Assembly (NCBI GenBank): GCA_964030475.1
Contig: CAXIPT010000001.1
Coordinates: 22,598,776 to 22,662,775, forward strand
Direction: 5' to 3'
Length of the DNA stretch: 64,000 nucleotides
Origin: Tethya wilhelma
Lineage: Eukaryota; Porifera; Demospongiae; Tethyida; Tethyidae
In this document: one piece after another, positions 1 to 8,874 of the stretch
Layout: each line of letters begins with the position of its first letter
How positions within the stretch are numbered: the stretch's first letter is position 1
Program-made: the position numbers and the translations under genes
The notes under the pieces: model-generated
Databases searched by the model: none
What the model was told of the DNA's origin: nothing
What the model saw: the letters and a program-made list of their open reading frames with translations, nothing else

Positions 1-230
1 TTTTAAAACCATCTGCAAACATGCACTTGAAATGCATTGTTTTGACCACATCATCCGTAAGCAACTAGTTCTTATAGTGGTTGTGAGCCATATTTCAATA
101 GGCCAACTGTATATCTTGTGGTGTACTGTTGTTTCTGAATTTAAGTTGAATGATGTCTCATGTATAAACGGTAGTAATTGCTGTCGATCTTGGGGCCACA
201 TTTGCAGCATTTGGTCCCTGGCATGACAAT
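1..230 (-). pseudogene. Decayed fragment of the glycosyltransferase-like gene (copy 1)
   Basis: The first ~230 bases align, with many substitutions and small indels, to about 13620-13920 inside the intact gene at 12806-14476. Shared stretches include 'caactagttcttag', 'tggttgtgagccat', 'gtgtactgt' and 'cttggggccac', in the same order and orientation. No reading frame on the minus strand stays open across it, so it is a degraded paralogue that continues off the left edge of the window. Seen in the sequence: ordered similarity. Inferred: a pseudogene rather than a spliced exon. Confidence 0.7.
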
Positions 231-1241
231 GACATAGAAGTTTAGTGTAAGAAATTATACCTTATCAATGGGTCCACTATGTAGAGTTAGTGAGATAACC
301 AGTTGTTGCAGATTTCAAATTTCTAATTTTCAGTTTAGTCGTAGAACATCCTTTAACTGAGAGGGCCAATGTAGGCATTATGTGCCACCTGTATAGAGGG
401 GATATACTGGGCTAGCTGGGTATACGTATGAGTAAGATAGCTAGTTAGTTTATAAGAATAATTGAAACTGTTAGGTGTCAGTGTCATGTACATGCACACT
501 CAGCTAGGTCACACCACTGACATTCAGTACACCTTGGACACCATGCACACTCAGTCATGCTCAAATTCTTAGTGTCAAGGATAGTATAAGTAGTAAATTG
601 TTTTAGTGGCAATAAAAAGCTACAATTTTTCACACTTTAAACTTTAGTTACCAACACCATAAATAATTATTATATAAGACAGACTATGGTCGACGAATAC
701 CGTAGCTATAGTTTACTACAGTTCTTATGATTGTGCATGCCATGCTGCTTATCTATACAGCTTGTGTTTCGATCAACTGGTATTGTACTACTATCAAGTA
801 TGTACTGGGCCAGTCTCTGTACCCTATAGCTATACCTATACCCTTTCCAACATTGTAAGATAAACCATGTGGCTATTATTAGCTAAGAGTGCTAAAAGTA
901 ATTTGGAAATTTGTTAACTACAAATTGGATGGTCCCTTCAGGCCACTGTAGTTATAACATGATATGCCCTGAACAATACACATGAGGACAAATTACTTTA
1001 TTGAGATGTGAATTATTACAAAAGTCAATTTGGGGATGGCAGAATTACTGTTTTTCGAATAGATTATAAATCGTTGAATTAGTAACAAAAGAAAATTTAA
1101 TGGAAAGAGAAGACTAATATTATGCTTACCCAATTATATTGGTTTTATGTGTTGTAAGCTAAAGTGTTTAGTACAATTCTATACACTTTCATTCACAAAA
1201 ATTAAATTTACTGAATCAAATTTCATTACATCATGTAAAGG
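231..1241. other. Non-coding stretch, 3' flank of the PMP-like gene
   Basis: No convincing coding exon or recognisable repeat is visible. It is AT-rich flank between the glycosyltransferase-like fragment and the end of the large minus-strand gene, and carries that gene's probable poly(A) signal. Confidence 0.5.
998..1003 (-). terminator. Candidate poly(A) signal of the PMP-like gene
   Basis: AATAAA on the minus strand, about 240 bases past the stop of the extended C-terminal tail. Its position fits a short 3' UTR; a hexamer alone is weak evidence. Confidence 0.35.
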
Positions 1242-1533
1242 CTAGACTTCAGCAAGTAAAGTGATTGCTTCATCATCACCATACGAAAATGAATATTCAC
1301 TGATGTGACTACTTACTGATTGTGGTTTCTCTAGTGAAACAATATCAGGCTGCCTTTTAAGTTGATTATCATCAGAGGTTTGTTCAGCTTTCAACATATT
1401 TAGTTCAATTCCTGATGTTGGACAACTGTTTTCTCCCATTCTGCTGAAGAGTTTCGATACATTCTCACGATTTGAAACTAGACTCGATTCAGTGCTGGAT
1501 ATTACACTTGCCTCTTGAGGTTTGGTGTCAAAG
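1242..1533 (-). other. Probable displaced cytoplasmic tail of the PMP-like protein
   Basis: An open frame of about 98 codons lies directly after the stop of the large gene but in another frame. The two meet at a run of nine A (coding strand; 1534-1542). With eight A the reading passes from ...EMFKKN into FDTKPQEASV and on to a stop at 1242. The tail is hydrophilic and Ser/Glu-rich with acidic and YSFSYG-type segments, as expected for a cytoplasmic tail after the last membrane helix. It could also be untranslated, or the shift could be a sequencing error or a real allele. Confidence 0.5.
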
Positions 1534-4500
1534 TTTTTTTTTAAACATTTCTGATTCAGCTTCATCAGTATTTAAGGGTATTGGTAAGGCATCAAATTCT
1601 GTTTCAGTAGGTGGTGAAAACTCTTCTTCACTAACGAGGGGAGCAAAGTTGGGTTCTCTATGATTCTCTCTAGTAATAAAGATGTGGTGAAGCTTCTCTA
1701 AACATTGTTTAAGGATAAAGATGTATTTATGGTATGAAATCAAAGCAATAAATGTTACAAATGCAACACTACTTGATATAGAGCTTGCAATGATTTTGCC
1801 ACTGACGTTTTCACCAACAAACAAAGTGACGCTAGACAAGCTAATGAGATTAACAAATGCAACAGTTTCCAATAGGAATCTAAACCAGTTTTTGTGGATC
1901 TTGTACTTGTAACCAGCAGTGTGTCGATAAACAAGAAGAATAACAACTATTAAGTTGATGCTCAGTAGGTTCACACGAGGATCTCCTTCAAGATTTAAAG
2001 TTGAGATAAGATACAAGACAACACGAACAAGCAGCATCAGTCCTATCCAATAGCGATGGTGCTTGGTGAACGGATTATGATAAGCATCAATAAAAGCAAA
2101 CACTTTAGGGTTTTGAATAATCCACTTCAAGGGACTGTTCTTGGGACAGTACACTAACCACTGCCAAGAGAAGACCAGGGTGGTGAAAATCACACCCACC
2201 ATAACAATGATGAGAGTAAGGACAAAGAGAGGGATATGCTTTCCAGTGAGATATGGTACATTACCGTCTGCTAACCACACTAGCTCATGAGAACCATCAG
2301 AATAGGCTAGTGTTGCTGAAGACAAGGAGGTGATGATTATTTGAAGGAGCTTTGTGTAGGAGAAGAGAATCAGAGTGGCTAGAGTTTGTATTGGGTTCTT
2401 TCCACCTCTGAAGAGAGCTGCAAACTTCATTGAGTAATCACTTATGATGATAATTAGGATTACTAATGTGATGATATAGAGTGGAAATGCAAGTTGTAGC
2501 CATGTATTAGCATAAGTGTCCATTCCGTTGTAGAAACAAGTCTCAAATCCAAAGTCTAGATTAAGCCATGCAATGAAAATCGTCAAAGCATTTGGTTCAA
2601 ATGGGAAGAAGATGGCACGATTGGCAGCAAACACATTTGCATAAAAGATCAGGCTGTTTATTGTTCCGACCGCTACTGTCAAGTTGAACAATATCAGGAA
2701 TGCAACTAGTGCAATACCAGCAATGGCAAAGACAATGAGCAGTGACAGCATGTTGTTGGTGCATTTCAAGCAACGTGAACTACCGAGAGACAAACTGAAA
2801 CCATCCTTACAAGACCCACACAGTTTTCCTGAGCGATTGAAAGCACACATGTGATAAGCACCATTTGGGTCAGTTAGGTTGACTAGAACCTCTTCATTTG
2901 GTGGAAGACAGTAGTCGAATGGACAATGGTGGTGAAGAATATAGCCGTGAAAACTTGAATCATTCACAAAACTAAACCAGACATTGTCTCTTCTAAGAAG
3001 GGATTCACTATCAATGAAGCAGTCTGATACATATTCAGGAAAGATATCAGGATCACAATCACAACTAGAGTTGGTATCAATAAATCCAACTGGACAAGGT
3101 TTAAAGTTTACAGTCACAGACTCTCTTGATATTCCAATTTCATTACATGGACCTTCTGCATATAGTTGTAATGTTTCTGAGTCATTTTGGGAAAAAAAGC
3201 TGTCTGATACTTCAGTACAAGTTCCACCAACATTTGTTTCCTGGACACTTTGTCCTTTGCCAAGATTAGCAGGTAGGAAGACAGAGGCATGGATGATAGT
3301 GTTACCAATGGTATTGTTTATCATGTCCACAGCAACAAGAGACACTTCAAACAATGCTCCTTTATAAGCATATTTGGGCAGTGGTTGAAAACTGCAATTT
3401 GGTGTGCTTCCATTACAAAAACAAATTCGAACAGGATCAGATGATATCATCTCATTAGAGTTAAAGTCTTGAGTGGTGATATCAGTGATGCTTTGAATGT
3501 ATTCAATAGCATTCAAAGATAAGTGTGACTGAAAATAGTTAAAATTTGAATCATACAATTGAGAGATTTCAGCCAATTGACTAACTGAGCACCTATCTAG
3601 TAAACCGCCATAAAGAATTCCTCCTGCTATAGATGCTGAATTGTTAGCAAAATATATATTACGAAAATTGAGTGACTGGATGTACTCTTTATATATTGCC
3701 GTAGCAACAGAGTTAAGAATTGAATTTGAATTACTAGTTGAGGTGAGAGTATGATAATACTCACTGAATGTTTGTATGAAACATCCACTTGGGTCATCTC
3801 TAAATGTATTCTGAAATGGAATCCCATTGCATCTGCCAGAGTAAGTTTTATCTCCTATGTATAGTGCTCCACCATATTCAGCAACATTATCTGTAAAATA
3901 CAGTTGTATCCACATATCTGGGTTATTATTACAAGCTGTAAGACTAGTGCACTTATTTGCAGCTTGTTCATCATCTGATTCTGGAATAATTATTGCTTGT
4001 TTTTCCATATCTCTACAGATAGTGCTAGAGTTAAGTTCACATTCCATAGCTCTTTTTGTAATATAGATCTGTGTATTAGTGTCCAACTTGGCACCTCCTC
4101 CTCTCACAGCATGATTCACTCTAAATAAGAGCTTGGTACCTCCTCTACCAAGTGAGAGTAATTCAGACTCTTGAAGTTCAATTCGTGAGCTAATCGCATG
4201 CATCCCTCCATTTGGTTCAAATGGGAAGAAGATGGCACGATTGGCAGCAAACACATTTGCATAAAAGATCAGGCTGTTTATTGTTCCGACCGCTACTGTC
4301 AAGTTGAACAATATCAGGAATGCAACTAGTGCAATACCAGCAATGGCAAAGACAATGAGCAGTGACAGCATGTTGTTGGTGCATTTCAAGCAACGTGAAC
4401 TACCGAGAGACAAACTGAAACCATCCTTACAAGACCCACACAGTTTTCCTGAGCGATTGAAAGCACACATGTGATAAGCACCATTTGGGTCAGTTAGGTT

Positions 4501-7500
4501 GACTAGAACCTCTTCATTTGGTGGAAGACAGTAGTCGAATGGACAATGGTGGTGAAGAATATAGCCGTGAAAACTTGAATCATTCACAAAACTAAACCAG
4601 ACATTGTCTCTTCTAAGAAGGGATTCACTATCAATGAAGCAGTCTGATACATATTCAGGAAAGATATCAGGATCACAATCACAACTAGAGTTGGTATCAA
4701 TAAATCCAACTGGACAAGGTTTAAAGTTTACAGTCACAGACTCTCTTGATATTCCAATTTCATTACATGGACCTTCTGCATATAGTTGTAATGTTTCTGA
4801 GTCATTTTGGGAAAAAAAGCTGTCTGATACTTCAGTACAAGTTCCACCAACATTTGTTTCCTGGACACTTTGTCCTTTGCCAAGATTAGCAGGTAGGAAG
4901 ACAGAGGCATGGATGATAGTGTTACCAATGGTATTGTTTATCATGTCCACAGCAACAAGAGACACTTCAAACAATGCTCCTTTATAAGCATATTTGGGCA
5001 GTGGTTGAAAACTGCAATTTGGTGTGCTTCCATTACAAAAACAAATTCGAACAGGATCAGATGATATCATCTCATTAGAGTTAAAGTCTTGAGTGGTGAT
5101 ATCAGTGATGCTTTGAATGTATTCAATAGCATTCAAAGATAAGTGTGACTGAAAATAGTTAAAATTTGAATCATACAATTGAGAGATTTCAGCCAATTGA
5201 CTAACTGAGCACCTATCTAGTAAACCGCCATAAAGAATTCCTCCTGCTATAGATGCTGAATTGTTAGCAAAATATATATTACGAAAATTGAGTGACTGGA
5301 TGTACTCTTTATATATTGCCGTAGCAACAGAGTTAAGAATTGAATTTGAATTACTAGTTGAGGTGAGAGTATGATAATACTCACTGAATGTTTGTATGAA
5401 ACATCCACTTGGGTCATCTCTAAATGTATTCTGAAATGGAATCCCATTGCATCTGCCAGAGTAAGTTTTATCTCCTATGTATAGTGCTCCACCATATTCA
5501 GCAACATTATCTGTAAAATACAGTTGTATCCACATATCTGGGTTATTATTACAAGCTGTAAGACTAGTGCACTTATTTGCAGCTTGTTCATCATCTGATT
5601 CTGGAATAATTATTGCTTGTTTTTCCATATCTCTACAGATAGTGCTAGAGTTAAGTTCACATTCCATAGCTCTTTTTGTAATATAGATCTGTGTATTAGT
5701 GTCCAACTTGGCACCTCCTCCTCTCACAGCATGATTCACTCTAAATAAGAGCTTGGTACCTCCTCTACCAAGTGAGAGTAATTCAGACTCTTGAAGTTCA
5801 ATTCGTGAGCTAATCGCATGCATCCCTCCGCCATCACTAATTGCAGTATTGTTAGAAATATCTACTCTTCCTTGAATGGTAAGTTCACTCTCAAAAGCAT
5901 AAATTCCTCCACCAGATAGGGTTGCTGTGTTACTTAAAACTAAAAGTTCTCCAAAAATATGGAGATTGCTATTACTAGCAAATATTGCACCACCATGTCT
6001 GGCTGAATTGTTCTCAAGTTTGGTTATGCCTGAAAATACTATTCCCTTGCTTTGAATGATGGTAATTGCTCCTCCTTCATTGAAATTCGAATTATTTGCT
6101 ATAATCAACTCGGAATCTTTGGTTAAGATAATTGAACTAGAGACAACAAAAAATGAACCCTTATTTTCAGCAATTACAATTTTACCAAACAGAAAGGCAG
6201 CACATTGTGACAAATACATCGTCCCATCCATTGTAGCAGTGTTATTTTTGATGTCAAGATACCCACTACTGTTAAAAATTACGGAATTTAGAAGTAGTGC
6301 TCCACCATTTTCTGTTACTACATTATCTTCAAATGTACAATTGCACACACTGAGTTCTCCACTTTCATGAACAAACGTACCACCTGCAGAGTCAGTGATT
6401 TCAACTATTACACTATTGCCAATAAATTTACTCTGATTCATATCAACCTTGTTGATTAGAGTATAAAATGCTCCACCTAAAGCATAAGTGATTGTGTGTA
6501 CTTTGTTACTTATGAAGAAACTTCCATTTATCACAGTTGATGAACTGCTAAAGATAGAGAGAGCACCTCCAAAACCGCCCAGAAACTGGCTCACAGTGTT
6601 GTTTTGAAATGTACACCCAATAAAGTATAGCATAGAAGAAGAAGTTACATCAATTGCTCCACCATATCCAATTGCATTGTCATTGCCAATCACACGGTTA
6701 TTGATAAATCTACAATTAACAAAAATAGAATACTGGTTTGATTGAATAGAAATAGCTCCACCAACACAAATACTTGCACTTGCCCGAGATTGAGTTTCAA
6801 TACAATATGCAATATTGTTATCAAATACAGTTGAATCTACTAATACTAGTGAAGTCAAAAATACTATTGCTCCACCATAAACAATGTTTCCAAACACAGT
6901 GTTCCCATCAAATATACTGTTGTTTATAAGAACAATAGATGATTGAATGTATACTGTTCCTGCAGTTGGTACATCAATGTTATTGTTATCCATGAAATTT
7001 CCAGAATTGTTTGTGAATGCACAATTGTTTAGAGAAGCAATGCTAGAAACTATGAATAGTGCTACACCAAGTGCTATGGTATCACTTACTGAGGTATTCT
7101 GGAAGAGAACACTTACTCTACTAAAGTTTAGTGAAAGACCAATGTTAAATAGTTCGGGGGGTAAATTAATAAACTCATCACTGTGTATGACACTTACTGT
7201 ATTATTTAGCACAAGGCAATCACTCATAGAAATGGCATTGCTTTTGGCTAAAGAACCTCTAAACAGAATTGCTCCTCCTTTTGCAACTTTAGCCGTTACA
7301 ATGTTAAGACTAAGCACAGTATTGTCAATAATAATATCAGACAAAAATACATAAACAGCCCCACCACCTCCAATTTTGTTTCCAGTGGCAATATTGTTGC
7401 TGAAAATACAGTTAGTAAGAAAATGGTTACCACCACCAATGAAAGCCAATGCTCCACCTCCAAATGATTCATTTCCATGTAGTAAGTTATGAACAAAACT

Positions 7501-8874
7501 GCAATTTTCCACGTTAATGATTGCAGTTGGATCTGATTCTGAATTGTTGCACATCAATGCTCCTCCGTAACTGATGATTCCAGTGGCTGAGTTGTAGTAA
7601 AAATTGCTCTGATTTATGTTTATAGACGAGGTGTTCCCAATAAACAGTGCTCCTCCTGAAACAAGAGTCCCTTGTACTGTGTTGTTGGTAAAGATGGAGT
7701 CCATGATAGTGACATTAATAGCTGTAGTCACATATATTGCTCCACCCCCAAATTGAATGAATTGGTGGTCAATAATATCGGTTTGTCCAAATACCATGTT
7801 GTTTACAAAAAAACATGCAATGACAGCAACAGAGCCAAAACGTGAATAAACTGCAGCACCTCCAACATTAACTAGTATTAGGCTGTTATTACTGGTGTTC
7901 AGATCGCGGCTTGGTGTTGGGTCAATAAACCCACCATCCACCAAAGTATTATTTTTAAAGCTACAGCTGTGAAGTACAACAGTACTGAAAAGTGCAACCA
8001 GTGTTGCTCCACCAAATTCTGTGTTAAATGTCACAGTATTCTCAGAAAAATGGCTCTGATAAATTGCTATTGCACTGTAAGCTGCATATATGGCTCCACC
8101 TCCTGATCCATGCAAAACATTGTGGCTGAAAATGCTACCATTTACTGTAACAGATTTTGTGTAGGTGACCAACACTGCACTTGACAGCATGTTTTCCTCG
8201 GAATAAATGTCAGATTGTGTGGTAATTGTGTTGTTCACAAAAGTACAATTAGAGATGGAGACATTTTCACTTTGGATGATCAATAGTGCTCCAAATGCTT
8301 CATCATTTGCTAATAATTTGAAATAAGTGAAGTTTGATGGTTTAGAAACTCCCATTATCTCTACAAAAAAACTTCGAATAATGGTAATGTGTGCAACCAT
8401 ATCGAATCTAATTCCTCCTCCAATGTGTTTTCCTCCTTTGAGACTACAATCTTCAAAAATAAACTCTTGTACTGAAAAAATTTTATTATTCACACATCCA
8501 TCAAAATTTAGCCCTTTCATTACAACAAGGCGGACATTCTCAAATACAAAATTTGAATCATTTGTGCAACCAATATTTGCAGTATGCGACTGGGAAAAGG
8601 TTACCATGCTCAATCTTAAAACATTTCTGATGATCAATGTTGTGTTAAGAGTATGGGAGCCTGGAAGAAACACTAATTCAACAATGTTTTCAAAAATTTC
8701 AGAATTCGTCAAGTTAGCAGTATACTGTGAGAGAATACTACAGGATTCAACATTTTCTGGGCAATGGATACCTTCAGTTGGTGATATGTAGTATTTGTTG
8801 GCTGATACTAGAACCGTGACTATCACTGTAGTAACCAATGTAAATTTTAGCCTCACTTGTATCTTGGGATTCAT
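1528..8874 (-). CDS. Giant PMP-like beta-helix, multi-pass membrane protein
   Basis: Single-exon ORF of 2448 codons with an ATG at 8872-8874 and a clear signal peptide (basic start, then LVTTVIVTVLVSA). Residues ~60-1000 are dense in GGA(I/L/V) and FxxN/NNT motifs, the signature of chlamydial polymorphic membrane protein repeats, which fold as a right-handed beta-helix. Then comes a Cys-rich part (CxCDPD, LCGSCKDGF, CLKC) and about eight or nine hydrophobic helices near the C-terminus. So: a long N-glycosylatable ectodomain on a multipass anchor. I know such proteins only as uncharacterised families in sponges and other simple animals; ligand and function are unknown. A 540-residue segment (GGMHAISS to FPFEPN), which contains the first membrane helices, occurs twice in a row, so the native protein may be ~1908 aa plus a longer tail. 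Confidence 0.8.
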   Translation of the reverse strand: MNPKIQVRLKFTLVTTVIVTVLVSANKYYISPTEGIHCPENVESCSILSQYTANLTNSEIFENIVELVFLPGSHTLNTTLIIRNVLRLSMVTFSQSHTANIGCTNDSNFVFENVRLVVMKGLNFDGCVNNKIFSVQEFIFEDCSLKGGKHIGGGIRFDMVAHITIIRSFFVEIMGVSKPSNFTYFKLLANDEAFGALLIIQSENVSISNCTFVNNTITTQSDIYSEENMLSSAVLVTYTKSVTVNGSIFSHNVLHGSGGGAIYAAYSAIAIYQSHFSENTVTFNTEFGGATLVALFSTVVLHSCSFKNNTLVDGGFIDPTPSRDLNTSNNSLILVNVGGAAVYSRFGSVAVIACFFVNNMVFGQTDIIDHQFIQFGGGAIYVTTAINVTIMDSIFTNNTVQGTLVSGGALFIGNTSSININQSNFYYNSATGIISYGGALMCNNSESDPTAIINVENCSFVHNLLHGNESFGGGALAFIGGGNHFLTNCIFSNNIATGNKIGGGGAVYVFLSDIIIDNTVLSLNIVTAKVAKGGAILFRGSLAKSNAISMSDCLVLNNTVSVIHSDEFINLPPELFNIGLSLNFSRVSVLFQNTSVSDTIALGVALFIVSSIASLNNCAFTNNSGNFMDNNNIDVPTAGTVYIQSSIVLINNSIFDGNTVFGNIVYGGAIVFLTSLVLVDSTVFDNNIAYCIETQSRASASICVGGAISIQSNQYSIFVNCRFINNRVIGNDNAIGYGGAIDVTSSSMLYFIGCTFQNNTVSQFLGGFGGALSIFSSSSTVINGSFFISNKVHTITYALGGAFYTLINKVDMNQSKFIGNSVIVEITDSAGGTFVHESGELSVCNCTFEDNVVTENGGALLLNSVIFNSSGYLDIKNNTATMDGTMYLSQCAAFLFGKIVIAENKGSFFVVSSSIILTKDSELIIANNSNFNEGGAITIIQSKGIVFSGITKLENNSARHGGAIFASNSNLHIFGELLVLSNTATLSGGGIYAFESELTIQGRVDISNNTAISDGGGMHAISSRIELQESELLSLGRGGTKLLFRVNHAVRGGGAKLDTNTQIYITKRAMECELNSSTICRDMEKQAIIIPESDDEQAANKCTSLTACNNNPDMWIQLYFTDNVAEYGGALYIGDKTYSGRCNGIPFQNTFRDDPSGCFIQTFSEYYHTLTSTSNSNSILNSVATAIYKEYIQSLNFRNIYFANNSASIAGGILYGGLLDRCSVSQLAEISQLYDSNFNYFQSHLSLNAIEYIQSITDITTQDFNSNEMISSDPVRICFCNGSTPNCSFQPLPKYAYKGALFEVSLVAVDMINNTIGNTIIHASVFLPANLGKGQSVQETNVGGTCTEVSDSFFSQNDSETLQLYAEGPCNEIGISRESVTVNFKPCPVGFIDTNSSCDCDPDIFPEYVSDCFIDSESLLRRDNVWFSFVNDSSFHGYILHHHCPFDYCLPPNEEVLVNLTDPNGAYHMCAFNRSGKLCGSCKDGFSLSLGSSRCLKCTNNMLSLLIVFAIAGIALVAFLILFNLTVAVGTINSLIFYANVFAANRAIFFPFEPNGGMHAISSRIELQESELLSLGRGGTKLLFRVNHAVRGGGAKLDTNTQIYITKRAMECELNSSTICRDMEKQAIIIPESDDEQAANKCTSLTACNNNPDMWIQLYFTDNVAEYGGALYIGDKTYSGRCNGIPFQNTFRDDPSGCFIQTFSEYYHTLTSTSNSNSILNSVATAIYKEYIQSLNFRNIYFANNSASIAGGILYGGLLDRCSVSQLAEISQLYDSNFNYFQSHLSLNAIEYIQSITDITTQDFNSNEMISSDPVRICFCNGSTPNCSFQPLPKYAYKGALFEVSLVAVDMINNTIGNTIIHASVFLPANLGKGQSVQETNVGGTCTEVSDSFFSQNDSETLQLYAEGPCNEIGISRESVTVNFKPCPVGFIDTNSSCDCDPDIFPEYVSDCFIDSESLLRRDNVWFSFVNDSSFHGYILHHHCPFDYCLPPNEEVLVNLTDPNGAYHMCAFNRSGKLCGSCKDGFSLSLGSSRCLKCTNNMLSLLIVFAIAGIALVAFLILFNLTVAVGTINSLIFYANVFAANRAIFFPFEPNALTIFIAWLNLDFGFETCFYNGMDTYANTWLQLAFPLYIITLVILIIIISDYSMKFAALFRGGKNPIQTLATLILFSYTKLLQIIITSLSSATLAYSDGSHELVWLADGNVPYLTGKHIPLFVLTLIIVMVGVIFTTLVFSWQWLVYCPKNSPLKWIIQNPKVFAFIDAYHNPFTKHHRYWIGLMLLVRVVLYLISTLNLEGDPRVNLLSINLIVVILLVYRHTAGYKYKIHKNWFRFLLETVAFVNLISLSSVTLFVGENVSGKIIASSISSSVAFVTFIALISYHKYIFILKQCLEKLHHIFITRENHREPNFAPLVSEEEFSPPTETEFDALPIPLNTDEAESEMFKKKL
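2590..4209 (-). repeat. 1620-bp exact tandem duplication, unit 1
   Basis: Matches 4210-5829 at offset 1620 in every line compared, without a mismatch. 1620 is divisible by three, so the reading frame survives. The junctions share only one base ('c' at 2589, 4209 and 5829). Confidence 0.95.
4210..5829 (-). repeat. 1620-bp exact tandem duplication, unit 2
   Basis: Second unit of the in-frame duplication in the PMP-like gene. The sequence returns to single copy at 5830, where 'cctccgccatc' replaces the 'cctccattt' seen at the unit 1/unit 2 joint. Confidence 0.95.

Noticed and set aside
1528..8874. Bacterial contamination because of PMP-like repeats
   Set aside because: Adjacent genes are spliced animal genes on the same AT-rich contig, and the protein has a long multipass C-terminus unlike an autotransporter beta-barrel.
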